In this document: in pieces, positions 1-8,714 of the stretch
Position numbering within the stretch: the first letter of the stretch is position 1
Layout of the letters: every line of letters begins with the position of its first letter
Source: CBDBBY01 sp965205055
GTDB taxonomy: Bacteria > Pseudomonadota > Alphaproteobacteria > Rhodobacterales > Rhodobacteraceae
Direction: 5' to 3'
Length of the DNA: 64,000 bases
Assembly (NCBI GenBank): GCA_965205055.1
Contig: OZ242030.1
Span: forward strand, 2,728,001-2,792,000
Notes under the pieces: model-generated
Told to the model about the DNA's origin: nothing
What the model saw: the letters and a program-made list of their open reading frames with translations, nothing else
Databases searched by the model: none
Position numbers and translations under genes: made by a program

Positions 1-1071
1 GCCATGATCGACCTGCTCCCTTTCCGCCGCAGGCGTTCCCGGCCTTGCCGAATAGCGAAACGAATAGGCTTGGCCGTATTCGACATCCCTGACGAGCGAC
101 ATCGTGTCTTGAAAGTCGCACTCGGTTTCGCCCGGAAACCCGACGATGAAATCGCCGGACAGGAGCAAGTCGGGCTTGGCGGACCGGATGCGTTCGACAA
201 TCCGCTTGTACTCGGCGGACTCATGCTTGCGATTCATGAGCTTGAGTATCCGGTCGGAGCCGGATTGGACCGGCAGGTGCAAATAAGGCATCAGCTTCGG
301 ACAATCGCGAAACGCATGAATCAAGTCGTCGGACATGTCGTTCGGGTGCGACGTCGTGAACCTTATTCGCTCCAGCCCTTCGATTTCGGCAAGCTCCTGT
401 ATGAGTCTCGCAAGAGACCATTCCTTTCCGCGCAATCCTTCGCCGTGATAGGCATTCACGTTCTGCCCCAGCAAGGTCAGTTCGCAGACGCCCCTTGAAA
501 CGAGGCGTTTCGCTTCTTCAAGAATCCGTTTCGCAGGTCTGCTCGCTTCGACACCGCGCGTGTAAGGGACGACGCAAAACGTGCAGAATTTGTCGCACCC
601 CTCTTGCACAGAAAGGAATGCGGAAGGGTTGCGGAGCTTGAACGTCGGATTGGGCAGCTTCTCGAATTTGTCTTCCGCCGGAAACTCCGTGTCCACCAGT
701 TTCTTGCCGCCCTCCGCGTTTTCGAGCAAAGACGGCAGTCTGTGATAGGATTGCGGCCCGACGACGATATCGACCATCGGCTGCCGGCGAATGATTTCCT
801 CGCCCTCGGCTTGAGCCACGCATCCGGCGACAACGATCTTCAGGCCGGGGTTCTCGGCCCTCAGTCGCTTGAACCGTCCGAGCTCGGAGTAGATCTTTTC
901 GGTGGCCTTCTCCCGGATATGGCAAGTGTTAAGGAGCACGAGATCCGCTTCTTTCCGAGACTCGGACACGCTGTACCCGGCCACAGCCAATGCATCCGCC
1001 ATGCGTCCGCTGTCGTAGACGTTCATCTGGCATCCATATGTACGGATGTACGCTTTCTTCGACGTCTTCAC
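1..1071 (-). CDS. miaB: tRNA-2-methylthio-N6-dimethylallyladenosine synthase MiaB, 3' end cut by window edge
   Basis: Radical-SAM methylthiotransferase that converts i6A37 to ms2i6A37 in tRNAs reading UNN codons. I translated the minus strand directly. The N-terminal domain starts KKAYIRTYGCQMN and carries the three auxiliary-cluster cysteines (YGCQMN, NTCHIREKA, VAGCVAQAEG). The radical-SAM motif GCDKFCTFCVVPYTRG follows, then LLGQNVNAYHGEG and the LHLPVQSGSDRILKLMNR segment typical of MiaB. About 357 residues are visible; the family is usually near 440-480, so the TRAM end lies outside. No ATG precedes the conserved start. I chose GTG at 1071, with an in-frame stop 18 codons upstream; a TTG seven codons earlier is possible. 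No strong ribosome binding site is visible. Confidence 0.93.
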   Translation of the reverse strand, partial: MKTSKKAYIRTYGCQMNVYDSGRMADALAVAGYSVSESRKEADLVLLNTCHIREKATEKIYSELGRFKRLRAENPGLKIVVAGCVAQAEGEEIIRRQPMVDIVVGPQSYHRLPSLLENAEGGKKLVDTEFPAEDKFEKLPNPTFKLRNPSAFLSVQEGCDKFCTFCVVPYTRGVEASRPAKRILEEAKRLVSRGVCELTLLGQNVNAYHGEGLRGKEWSLARLIQELAEIEGLERIRFTTSHPNDMSDDLIHAFRDCPKLMPYLHLPVQSGSDRILKLMNRKHESAEYKRIVERIRSAKPDLLLSGDFIVGFPGETECDFQDTMSLVRDVEYGQAYSFRYSARPGTPAAEREQVDHG

Positions 1072-1659
1072 CGGTTCAGCATTCCGCGGCAATTCAAGAG
1101 TTTCAGTCGTCTACCCAAACAAGCGTTCCGAAACAAGGCGGGTCGATCCTCGCGAAACCATGACGCTATCGGAGTTCAGCGTTTGCGCGACGATGAACTG
1201 CATTCGCGACTGCATTTGTCACTCGGCAGAGTGAAGGTCAATCTCGTCCAGATTCTCGACAATGCAACTGCGGTTGTTCCGGACCAGCAGCATCTTCTCA
1301 TGCGGGTCGGCGGATAAGCGACCGGCAAATCCGGCAGCATCGAGAGCATTCCGCGCCTTCGCTTGCGCCGCGCCGCCCAGCCGAGTCCGGAAGCAGCATG
1401 AGGCAAGCGCCGGTGCGCAGGGCATCGGACATTATTTGACGAAAGACAAAAAAATCCACTCCAAAGGCTTGTTTCTTCGAGTCCTCATGTTTGATGCATG
1501 CATCACTCGGAACTCCATGTCCGCGCGGACCAAAAAACGCTGGACATCGAACACCCCCCCGTAAAATGGGCGCGGTTGCCCGAAGGCGGCAGGAACAATT
1601 GCCCCGCCCATCCGCTGCCGGAAGGGGCACCGACACAGGCGACTGACAAGGAATTTCTC
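1072..1659. other. Intergenic region between miaB and the surface lipoprotein
   Basis: No confidently supported gene. A minus-strand frame at 1219-1425 encodes 68 residues with no recognisable domain and no clear ribosome binding site; I treat it as doubtful. The region holds a perfect 14-bp palindrome at 1492-1505 and the upstream sequence of the plus-strand lipoprotein gene. Confidence 0.5.
1492..1505. promoter_or_regulatory. 14-bp perfect palindrome upstream of the surface lipoprotein
   Basis: TGATGCATGCATCA reads the same on both strands and lies about 155 bp before the lipoprotein start. Its size and position suit a dimeric repressor site, for instance a metal-responsive one, since TbpB-like lipoproteins often serve metal acquisition. 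There is no clear match to a Fur or Zur consensus, and chance is possible. Confidence 0.25.
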
Positions 1660-3561
1660 ATGGACACGAAACTGATCGCAGCTCTCGCTTGCGCAGCGGC
1701 GCTGGCGCTCGGCGCCTGCTCCGGCAATCCTCCTGCCGGGTCGACGAACACGGACCGCGAAAGCCCGGAAGTGAATCCGAACGATCCAAACCCAAACGAC
1801 GATAACAGGGACGACGATAACGGGGGTTCCGGGCCGACGGCGGCAAGTCTCGAGCAACAAGCTGCACGGGCGATTGAGAGGGCGGACGCCGCGGCCGCCG
1901 CGGGCAACAGTGGAGACCGCCCCGGGGCGCGGACCGAGATTGAAAACGCCAGAAAAGCGATTGACGATGCGGTCAAGGCGGCGGACGCAGCATACAAAGC
2001 CATCCAAGCCTCGGCGAGCGCAACGCCGACGGCACAACTCGCTGCGTACGACCGCCTCACCCGTTTGCTGGCGCTCCAACGAACGCAGACGCCACGCCTT
2101 GAAAATGCGCTTGATTCTCTCGCTTGGTTCGGAAGGAAGCTCGCGCGCTACGAGCTTGCGAACGGCGAGGCCGTGACGCCGCGCGAAGACACCAATAAAG
2201 TGACGATCAACAGGATTCCTCGGACGATCGACAGGTCCGCGACCGACAGCACCCAAGTTGCAAATACAGAGGAGAACAATCAAGGTTCCCAAACGGCGCG
2301 CTTCAATGACAAAACATTCAAGACCGTCATGCACGAAGACGGCAAGAAGGTGTTCTCCGACGTCGACGTCGAATTCAAGGTGGACGGATACACCAAAGTG
2401 AGTTTCTCAACTCTTGATTTGGAACTTACTATCCATACAGGAGTGAAATTGACGCGCGACGGGCTTGTCATCCGCACCGGCGGGGGTCGAGCTGGTCCCG
2501 CGGCCAATGTCGTAGCGGATTTTACCGACATGCGGAGGAAAATCAGGTATAGAACGGATGCTATCCCGCCAGGCACCACCTCAAGGAACACCCCCGACCC
2601 TCAAGGCCAGAACGGCTGGGATCTGGAGATTACATTTGAAGACGAGCCGCGGACCGTGCCCGTTCCGGACGCCCCGGACGGAAAGAACTGGGTTGCCAGC
2701 TGGCAAGGAAGCGGCGACTTCTACTGGAGAGCCATCGTCCCCGCTGCAGAAAGCCAGCTGGAGACGGACGGGGACTACTATGAGGAGGGTGCATTCCTCC
2801 AGCCGGACGGGTACAAGGATCTCGGCACGTACGAGGTCTGGCTGTCCAACCACCTCGGCGTGGATACGAAGCTCGAGCCGCCTCCGGGCCAAGAGGGCAC
2901 TTACCCCGAGGACGACGAGCAGTTCTATCTGAAGTACGCCGCATACGGGCTGTTCGTCTACACCGCTGATCCCGAAACTTTTGCACGCGACGTTAATGAT
3001 GGCCGAGTGGGCCGCGTGCAGAGCCTGCATTTCGGCTACTCGGCCTTCGCGGACGAGGAAGACAAGCGGACCACGGACATCGGCGAGGCGATCACGAGCG
3101 GAAAATTCAAAGGGCAGGCTCTCGCCTATGCTTTCAAGGGCACCAACGCCAACAACGAATTCAAGCTGCTGCGCGGCGACGCGACCTTGACGGTGAATAT
3201 TCCGAAGAAAACGGGCACGGGGAGCATCTCGGGGAATTTGAAAAACTTCAAAGAGTGGGCCGACGCCGGATGGAAGGATTATGGCACCAATTTCAATGTC
3301 AGACTGACGAGCAACGCATTCTCGAATGCAGGAGTGTTCTCGGGCAGCGCGACGGCAACAGGCGGAGTCGCGCTCGGCTCAGGAGGAGGATTCAAGGGAT
3401 CGTTCTACGGCCCCCGCGACAAAAGCGCCGACCTTGAAGTTGCTGGAAGCTGGAATGTAGGCACTGACACCCTCAATACCAACAATTGGCATATGGTCGG
3501 CAGCTTCGGCGCCAAGCAAAGGCCGGCGCCAGTGTTGGCGGACAGCGGACCTGGCGGATGA
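1660..3561 (+). CDS. TbpB-like (Slam-dependent type) surface lipoprotein
   Basis: Predicted 633-residue outer-membrane lipoprotein. The N-terminus has a lysine, a hydrophobic stretch and the lipobox LGAC (Cys near residue 20), then an acidic, Asn/Pro-rich linker. Residues about 65-160 form an Ala-rich helical, probably coiled segment (EQQAARAIERADAAAAAG). The C-terminal part is beta-rich and ends in the TbpB-type barrel signature, FKGSFYGPRDKSADLEVAGSW followed by GSFGAK. In TbpB and related Slam clients this fold binds host or environmental ligands at the cell surface; the ligand here is unknown. Start chosen at ATG 1660 because AAGGA precedes it and the signal peptide begins there; the upstream in-frame extension is not signal-like. 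No Slam translocator or TonB receptor is nearby. Confidence 0.7.
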   Translation: MDTKLIAALACAAALALGACSGNPPAGSTNTDRESPEVNPNDPNPNDDNRDDDNGGSGPTAASLEQQAARAIERADAAAAAGNSGDRPGARTEIENARKAIDDAVKAADAAYKAIQASASATPTAQLAAYDRLTRLLALQRTQTPRLENALDSLAWFGRKLARYELANGEAVTPREDTNKVTINRIPRTIDRSATDSTQVANTEENNQGSQTARFNDKTFKTVMHEDGKKVFSDVDVEFKVDGYTKVSFSTLDLELTIHTGVKLTRDGLVIRTGGGRAGPAANVVADFTDMRRKIRYRTDAIPPGTTSRNTPDPQGQNGWDLEITFEDEPRTVPVPDAPDGKNWVASWQGSGDFYWRAIVPAAESQLETDGDYYEEGAFLQPDGYKDLGTYEVWLSNHLGVDTKLEPPPGQEGTYPEDDEQFYLKYAAYGLFVYTADPETFARDVNDGRVGRVQSLHFGYSAFADEEDKRTTDIGEAITSGKFKGQALAYAFKGTNANNEFKLLRGDATLTVNIPKKTGTGSISGNLKNFKEWADAGWKDYGTNFNVRLTSNAFSNAGVFSGSATATGGVALGSGGGFKGSFYGPRDKSADLEVAGSWNVGTDTLNTNNWHMVGSFGAKQRPAPVLADSGPGG

Positions 3562-4060
3562 TGCCATGCAGCCCGAGGCCGAGGGCACGAATGTGGGTTC
3601 TTGCTGGCCGCGGAAAGACTTTCCGGCTTCTGAATCCGGTGGAATGATCGGATTCCGAGGATCTCCGCAGCCGGGGCACGGACCAGCGCTTCGCTGGTCT
3701 GCGTTGTATCGAATGGAGATGCAGTCGCGCGGCCGTCTCCTGAAAAGCTCGATACATTCGTTGAAAACATGAAGCTGGTTCTGCCTCCGCCCGCCCCATC
3801 AACTTGGATTCCGGGAGCAGTCATGTCGGCGACCAATGCCGAAGCGGCATTCGTTGTTGCACTGATGATCCCGGGCGCCATATTCACATCGACAGCCGGG
3901 CGCTTGTAAAGGTAGCGTTTGGGGTCTGCGCGTTGCTCCGCCGCCATGCGCTGAAACGGAATAATTCCTTCCGAGCGCGATTCCCGCCCTGCGTATTGCC
4001 GCTGGGGCAACCAAGCCCCTGAAACCGATCCGGAGCATTCGAATATCCCGGAATCCGATC
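3562..4060. other. Gap between the lipoprotein gene and the IS target duplication
   Basis: Both strands have only short overlapping frames without recognisable domains, and I see no convincing terminator hairpin. The IS1634 target duplication begins at its right edge. Confidence 0.5.
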
Positions 4061-4247
4061 AAATCAACAACATTCAAAAGCCGGAAACCTGTTTCAGCGA
4101 TCGGTAAGATTTCGCATTCGCGGACTGAAAAGAACAAGCCGTCCACTCCAATATGTGAACTGCATTTGATTGAACTTTGATATTCGGATCGATTTCGCAA
4201 TGTTTTTCTTTTTGGGTTGCATTGTTTTTTTTGATTCCCGAAGAGTC
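4061..4247. repeat. Left copy of 187-bp direct repeat flanking the IS1634-family element
   Basis: Base-for-base identical to 6185-6371, including an eight-T run. The last C is shared with the element's terminal repeat, so the true duplication is 186 or 187 bp. It is AT-richer than its surroundings and non-coding. Because the copies abut both ends of the element, it reads as a target-site duplication. IS1634 of Mycoplasma mycoides is known for long, variable duplications. Confidence 0.9.
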
Positions 4248-6184
4248 CTGACTTCGACAATTTATTTTGCTAAACACTTGTTTTTACGTGTTTCCGCCTA
4301 AATTTTAGGCACTACATTTCGTTGCGTTCCGGGCTGTTCCCGTCGGCCTCATTCGATCCAACAGGGCGTGCGGGACATCGGCAGCCCCAAGGTCCGGCAA
4401 ATGCGGTCCATGTCGGGCGTCGTTTTCGAAGGGAGCGCGAAGCGCCGTTTCGAACGCGTGTCGCGCACGATCGAGCATTGCCGGGCGGCGAGGGCGGTCC
4501 GGATCCTTTCCGGCGACATCCTCTCCCCCTGCCGCAGCGCGATCCTGCAGGCCAGATGGCGCACGCAGGCGAACGCCATGTAGGCGATGGCGATGTGCGC
4601 CTTCACCCGGTCGGGCTTCCAGTGGAACACCGGCCGCACCTTGAGGTCGTGCTTGGTGATCCGGAAGCTCTCCTCGACCCTCCAGAGTTCGCGGCAGCGG
4701 TCGAACAGTTCGGAATGGCCCATGTCGGGCGCGTTCGTGACGACGCCTTTCAGCCCGTCCCATCGGGCGGCCTCCTTGATTTTGTCCTCGTCGACTTCCA
4801 GCCGGGCTTTTCCCGCGAGCTTGACGAACCGGCCGAAGCCGCGTCCGGAGAGCGCCTGCGCGGGATTTGCGCTTCGGCCGAGCTTGCGGACCAGCTTGTC
4901 GACCGCCTTCTTCCGGTCGGCGGCGTCCTTTTTCGCCCGCTTCCGGCTCCAGCCGACGACGATGCGGCGTCCCTTGTGCTCGAACTCCGCCGAACGCAAA
5001 CCCTCGGAGCCGCCGACGGGCTGGTAGGCGCCGAGGTCGAGGATCCGCTCCTTCAGCATTTTCGGCAATGACTTCAGCCGGGCGCCGACGATGTACTGGA
5101 GATCCCGCTCCTCCATGTCCTTGAGGTTCGCCTCGCCGAACATGCCCCGGTCGGCGACGTGGATCGCGGTCTCGATGCCTTCGCGCCCGCGCATCTTCTC
5201 CAGCGACGGGATCAGGCTCTTGCCTTCGTACTCGGATCCGGGGAACACCTCGTAGCCGATCGGCAGACCGTCGGACGTCACCATCAGCGCAAGCAGGACC
5301 TGCGTCCGGGCGTGCCGGCCGTTCTTGGAGAAGCCGAACTCGCGCAGCCCGTCCGCATCGACCGACTCGAAGTGCAGCGTCGTGCAGTCGAAGAACACGA
5401 CGCTCGCCGGCTCCGGCAGAAGCCGCCGCGTCGCCCCGGCCGCGAGATCCTTCATGCTTTCGATCGCTTTCCCGTCCAGCCGGTCCATCATCCGGTAGAT
5501 CCTCTGCACCGGGATCGAAACTCCGAGATCGCTTTCCAGCCGCCTTGCGGTGCCGAGCTTGCTTTCGGGATTGGCGATGCGCGCCGTCACGATGTGCCGC
5601 AGCGTCTCGCGCGCCGTGCGGTTCCTCTTGGTCGGCAGCAGCTCGTCGAAGCCCAATTGGCGGTAGACGGCTCCGCAGGCCTCGTGGAAGCCGGTCACGA
5701 CCCGGTGCTCCTCGCGGGTCTCCTCGATGACGACCGGCGGACCCGCCTTCGCCTTCTCCCGCCGGGTCTTGATCGCCAGATCGACGAGCTTCTCCTGCGG
5801 AAGCAGGGAGGGCTGCCGCTCGCACCGGAGTTCGACCTTGATGGTCTCGCCGAGCTCCATGAGCTTCTCCAGCTCGGCGTCGGTCTTGGCGACGCCGACA
5901 TGGCGGACGATGCGCTGGCTGACCTTGCGGCCCTCGCGCACGGATTCGACGAGCTGGACGGACTTCCTGGAGCTTCCGGGCTTGGTTTTGACGCGGAGAA
6001 ACATGGGACCATTCCTGATTCGGCGTTTTCCGAACCGCTACCACGGTCTCCCGGATTGCACAAGAGTATTATCATTGGAGCACTACATTTTACTGCGAAG
6101 CACGACAGAGCCGGAATTCCCTTGCGCGCAACGCCCCTCAAAGCCGAAACGGCGCTGAAATTGAGTCAAACTGTCGAAGTCAGG
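4247..6184 (-). mobile_element. Complete IS1634-family insertion sequence, about 1.94 kb
   Basis: Terminal inverted repeats of 13 bp: CCTGACTTCGACA at 4247-4259, and its reverse complement at 6172-6184. One full-length transposase gene lies between them. The element is bracketed by a perfect 187-bp duplication. Identical flanks and an open transposase frame suggest a recent and possibly still active insertion. A palindrome GCCTAAATTTTAGGC at 4296-4310 lies between the left repeat and the transposase stop and could act as a terminator or subterminal transposase site. The insertion separates the lipoprotein gene from the 3' side of the HAD hydrolase gene without breaking either. Confidence 0.9.
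4349..6004 (-). CDS. IS1634-family DDE transposase
   Basis: 551-residue transposase of the IS1634/IS4-type DDE group. Catalytic residues are visible as D near 206 (VFFDCTTLHF), D near 285 (IHVADRGMF) and the E near 445 in RVEESFRITKHDLKVRPVFH, the family's C-terminal RxxExxFRxxKxxLxxRP block. The beta-strand insertion between the second D and the E contains IVVGWSRKRAKKD. The start is the ATG opening MFLRVKTKP. The frame is intact, with no stop or shift, so the protein should be functional. A 579-codon frame in another register over the same DNA is a GC-driven shadow: it contains none of these motifs. Confidence 0.9.
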   Translation of the reverse strand: MFLRVKTKPGSSRKSVQLVESVREGRKVSQRIVRHVGVAKTDAELEKLMELGETIKVELRCERQPSLLPQEKLVDLAIKTRREKAKAGPPVVIEETREEHRVVTGFHEACGAVYRQLGFDELLPTKRNRTARETLRHIVTARIANPESKLGTARRLESDLGVSIPVQRIYRMMDRLDGKAIESMKDLAAGATRRLLPEPASVVFFDCTTLHFESVDADGLREFGFSKNGRHARTQVLLALMVTSDGLPIGYEVFPGSEYEGKSLIPSLEKMRGREGIETAIHVADRGMFGEANLKDMEERDLQYIVGARLKSLPKMLKERILDLGAYQPVGGSEGLRSAEFEHKGRRIVVGWSRKRAKKDAADRKKAVDKLVRKLGRSANPAQALSGRGFGRFVKLAGKARLEVDEDKIKEAARWDGLKGVVTNAPDMGHSELFDRCRELWRVEESFRITKHDLKVRPVFHWKPDRVKAHIAIAYMAFACVRHLACRIALRQGERMSPERIRTALAARQCSIVRDTRSKRRFALPSKTTPDMDRICRTLGLPMSRTPCWIE

Positions 6185-6371
6185 AAATCAACAACATTCA
6201 AAAGCCGGAAACCTGTTTCAGCGATCGGTAAGATTTCGCATTCGCGGACTGAAAAGAACAAGCCGTCCACTCCAATATGTGAACTGCATTTGATTGAACT
6301 TTGATATTCGGATCGATTTCGCAATGTTTTTCTTTTTGGGTTGCATTGTTTTTTTTGATTCCCGAAGAGTC
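6185..6371. repeat. Right copy of 187-bp direct repeat flanking the IS1634-family element
   Basis: Identical partner of 4061-4247. It ends five bases before the stop codon of the HAD hydrolase gene, so the original target was the short intergenic stretch just 3' of that gene. The sequence following this copy (ATGAATCAG) should be what followed the single ancestral copy. Confidence 0.9.
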
Positions 6372-6376
6372 ATGAA

Positions 6377-7117
6377 TCAGTTCAATTCGCTTCGGTGGGC
6401 TTCAACGAATGCGGCCAAACTGGGGAATGTGAAATCGATTTCGGGCGTATGCTTCGGTTTTGAAGCCGCTCCAAAGCCGATCTTGCCGCATCTTCTATGT
6501 ATCCAGCAATTTGAAAGCCCCGTCGCACGCGCAGTTTCGTGGTCATGAAACATGCTTTCCGCGACGTGCAGGATTTCTGACCTCCGAACGTCGTGTCGTG
6601 CCAGTTGATCAAACATGTACTCAAAGTTTCTTCTTTCAGGCTTGTAGCTTCCTATGTCTTCAGCAGTGTAAACTGCATCGAATTGGATGCCGAGCTTTTC
6701 CCGCGAAGCCTCGAAACTTGCGTTGTCTACATTGGACAAAACGACCAGCCGGTAGTGCTTATTCAGATATTCGAGCGCCGATGCGCTGTCATTGAATGGC
6801 GGCCAGCTTCCGATGGATTTGCCGTATTCGAGACATTCGGCCCACGATGCGGGAATGCGCCATTCTTCAGCCAGCCGCTTGTAGACGACTGCCAGCAATC
6901 GCCCGTACGGCATGGAGGGCGTGGCCGACTGCTGCGCTGCTTCCAACCGCGCATGCATCTCCAGAAGCTCGTCGGTCGAAACGGCAATTTCGGCGCGGCT
7001 GGTCAATGGTTCCAGACCTCTGGAGATGCCTGTTTCCCAATCGATCAACGTTCCGTAGCAATCGAACGTCAGCACCTTGAAGTCTTTCAGGGACGGGCAT
7101 TTCTTTCGGTCGGGCAT
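6377..7117 (-). CDS. Haloacid dehalogenase type II-like HAD hydrolase
   Basis: 246-residue HAD-superfamily enzyme. Motif I is FDCYGTLIDWETG near the N-terminus (nucleophile Asp), motif II LSNVDN near mid-protein, motif III Lys in SYKPERRNFEY, and motif IV the HVAESMFHDHETARA segment. The cap region and the DCYGTLIDWETGI form resemble (S)-2-haloacid dehalogenases, but substrate cannot be assigned from sequence; related proteins include phosphatases. I chose ATG 7117 because AGGAA precedes it at good spacing; an in-frame TTG six codons upstream is the alternative. The gene stands alone on the minus strand, and the IS1634 target duplication touches its 3' end. Confidence 0.75.
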   Translation of the reverse strand: MPDRKKCPSLKDFKVLTFDCYGTLIDWETGISRGLEPLTSRAEIAVSTDELLEMHARLEAAQQSATPSMPYGRLLAVVYKRLAEEWRIPASWAECLEYGKSIGSWPPFNDSASALEYLNKHYRLVVLSNVDNASFEASREKLGIQFDAVYTAEDIGSYKPERRNFEYMFDQLARHDVRRSEILHVAESMFHDHETARATGLSNCWIHRRCGKIGFGAASKPKHTPEIDFTFPSLAAFVEAHRSELN

Positions 7118-7319
7118 TTTCGCTTTCCTGGTCAAGAGGACTGATTCGAGATTTCGCCTTGCCTCGCATGCAATAAGAAATTGATGGCTAAGATGCCGTC
7201 ATTGCATCATTTCGGCAATCCGTGCATGCATCCGGCAATCCGCATTCCGCAAGATCATTTCTCAATGCGAAACTCGCAGAGTCCGCGCAAGCACGGCAGC
7301 TCGGGCCGTCGCGATGATT

Positions 7320-8585
7320 TCAGCGCACTATAATTGCCCGGAAATCGTTGACATTCGTTCCAGTCGGACCGGTTGTGAAAAGATCTTCGATCATTTCAAA
7401 TGCGTACGCGGTATTGTTCTCGTTCAAGATCGAAACTGGGTCCATGCCTTTGCTTCGCATCATCGCGATCGTGTTTCCGTCGGCGAACGCTCCCGCATTC
7501 GACCCGCTTCCGTCGATGCCGTCCGTATCGGCGGACAACGAAACAATTCCCTCCATTCCGGCAATCTCTCCGGCGAAGGCGAGCTGGAATTCAGTATTGG
7601 GGCCTCCTGTCGCGCTCTTGCCCGTCGATCTTTGAGTCACGGTCGTCTCGCCCCCTGACAACAACGCCGCAGGCGCCTTGAAAGGACGGCCCCGTCGGCG
7701 GACTTCTTTCGCGATCGCGGCCAAGACGCGTGCGACCTCCCGCGCTTCTCCCTCTATCGAATCCGAAAGGACGCAGGCGTTCAGGCCGAGCTTGGAAGCG
7801 CGGGCCGCTGCCGATTCCATGGAAATTCTCGCCGAAGCCACGACTTCCGTTTCGTTGCTTCGGAACGCGGGATCGTCGGGCGACGGAGCAGGCTCGCCGC
7901 CGCTCGAAATGAACCGCTCGATGTCCGAAGGAAGGTCGATATGATAACGGTCAATGGCTGAAACCGCATCGGCGTTCGCCGAATGGTCGGGAACCGTCGG
8001 TCCGGAAGCCACCATGGAAGGGTCGTCGCCCGGAACATCCGAGACAACAAGAGTAATCATTCGGGCTGGCGCTGCGGCTGCCGCCAGCCGTCCTCCTTTG
8101 ATGGTCGAAAACTGCTTCCGCACTGCGTTCATTGCAGATATGGGAGCGCCGCAACGAAGCAGCTTTTCATTCAACGCGATCTCGTCGGACAGCGAAAACC
8201 CTTTTGGAGGACCGGGCAGAAGCGCCGACCCGCCTCCCGAAATCAAGGCGACGACCAAATCGTCGGCGGCAAGCGGACGAACCAATTCAAGCAGCGCCGC
8301 CGATGCGGCAAGTCCGCACTCGTCAGGGACGGGATGGCCTGCCTCGATGACCCGAATATTGTCGCAATGCGCCCCGAAGCCGTATCTTGTCACGACCGTC
8401 CCTGTGAGCGGCCCTTCCCAAATCTCCTCCAGCGCTCTGGCCATCTGCGCCGATGCTTTTCCTGCGCCTACGACAACGGCGGATCGGGATTTTTCGTGAC
8501 GGAGGCGGGCTTCGATCGCGGCTTTCGGATTCGCGGCATTGACGGCCGTGCGAAACAATTCGGCAAGTATTTCTCTGTCTGTCAT
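7320..8585 (-). CDS. Glycerate 2-kinase (MOFRL / DUF4147 family)
   Basis: 421-residue protein of the GckA/TtuD family, which phosphorylates D-glycerate to 2-phosphoglycerate; older annotations call it hydroxypyruvate reductase. Visible family features are VVGAGKASAQMARALEE near residue 40, the glycine loop ALISGGGSALLPGPP near 115, the conserved MNAVRKQFSTIKGGRLA and VSDVPGDDPSMVASGPTVPD segments, and the C-terminal MOFRL domain with LSGGETTVT and SLSADTDGIDGSGSNAGAF. Length is normal. Such kinases serve glyoxylate, tartrate or sugar-acid degradation, which fits the sugar-acid dehydratase at 12.4-14.1 kb, although the two are not in one operon. Confidence 0.88.
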   Translation of the reverse strand: MTDREILAELFRTAVNAANPKAAIEARLRHEKSRSAVVVGAGKASAQMARALEEIWEGPLTGTVVTRYGFGAHCDNIRVIEAGHPVPDECGLAASAALLELVRPLAADDLVVALISGGGSALLPGPPKGFSLSDEIALNEKLLRCGAPISAMNAVRKQFSTIKGGRLAAAAAPARMITLVVSDVPGDDPSMVASGPTVPDHSANADAVSAIDRYHIDLPSDIERFISSGGEPAPSPDDPAFRSNETEVVASARISMESAAARASKLGLNACVLSDSIEGEAREVARVLAAIAKEVRRRGRPFKAPAALLSGGETTVTQRSTGKSATGGPNTEFQLAFAGEIAGMEGIVSLSADTDGIDGSGSNAGAFADGNTIAMMRSKGMDPVSILNENNTAYAFEMIEDLFTTGPTGTNVNDFRAIIVR

Positions 8586-8714
8586 GATTGGTTAGCAAAA
8601 TCTCATCGTATTCCGGCTGCTCCTGCCGGTCCCGGTTTTTCGAAGGATCGCCGCCGTCCGCTCTCGGGATCTGTTCTGACGGCAACGGCCTGGAATCCCC
8701 GGAGGCGAGCAACC

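Noticed and set aside
1219..1425. Possible 68-residue protein upstream of miaB
   Set aside because: No ribosome binding site, domain or recognisable relative; kept only as a note in the gap entry.
4305..6044. 579-codon frame overlapping the IS1634 transposase in another register
   Set aside because: Very Arg/Gly/Ala-rich, with no transposase motifs; the 551-residue frame carries the full catalytic triad. Long shadows are common in GC-rich coding DNA.
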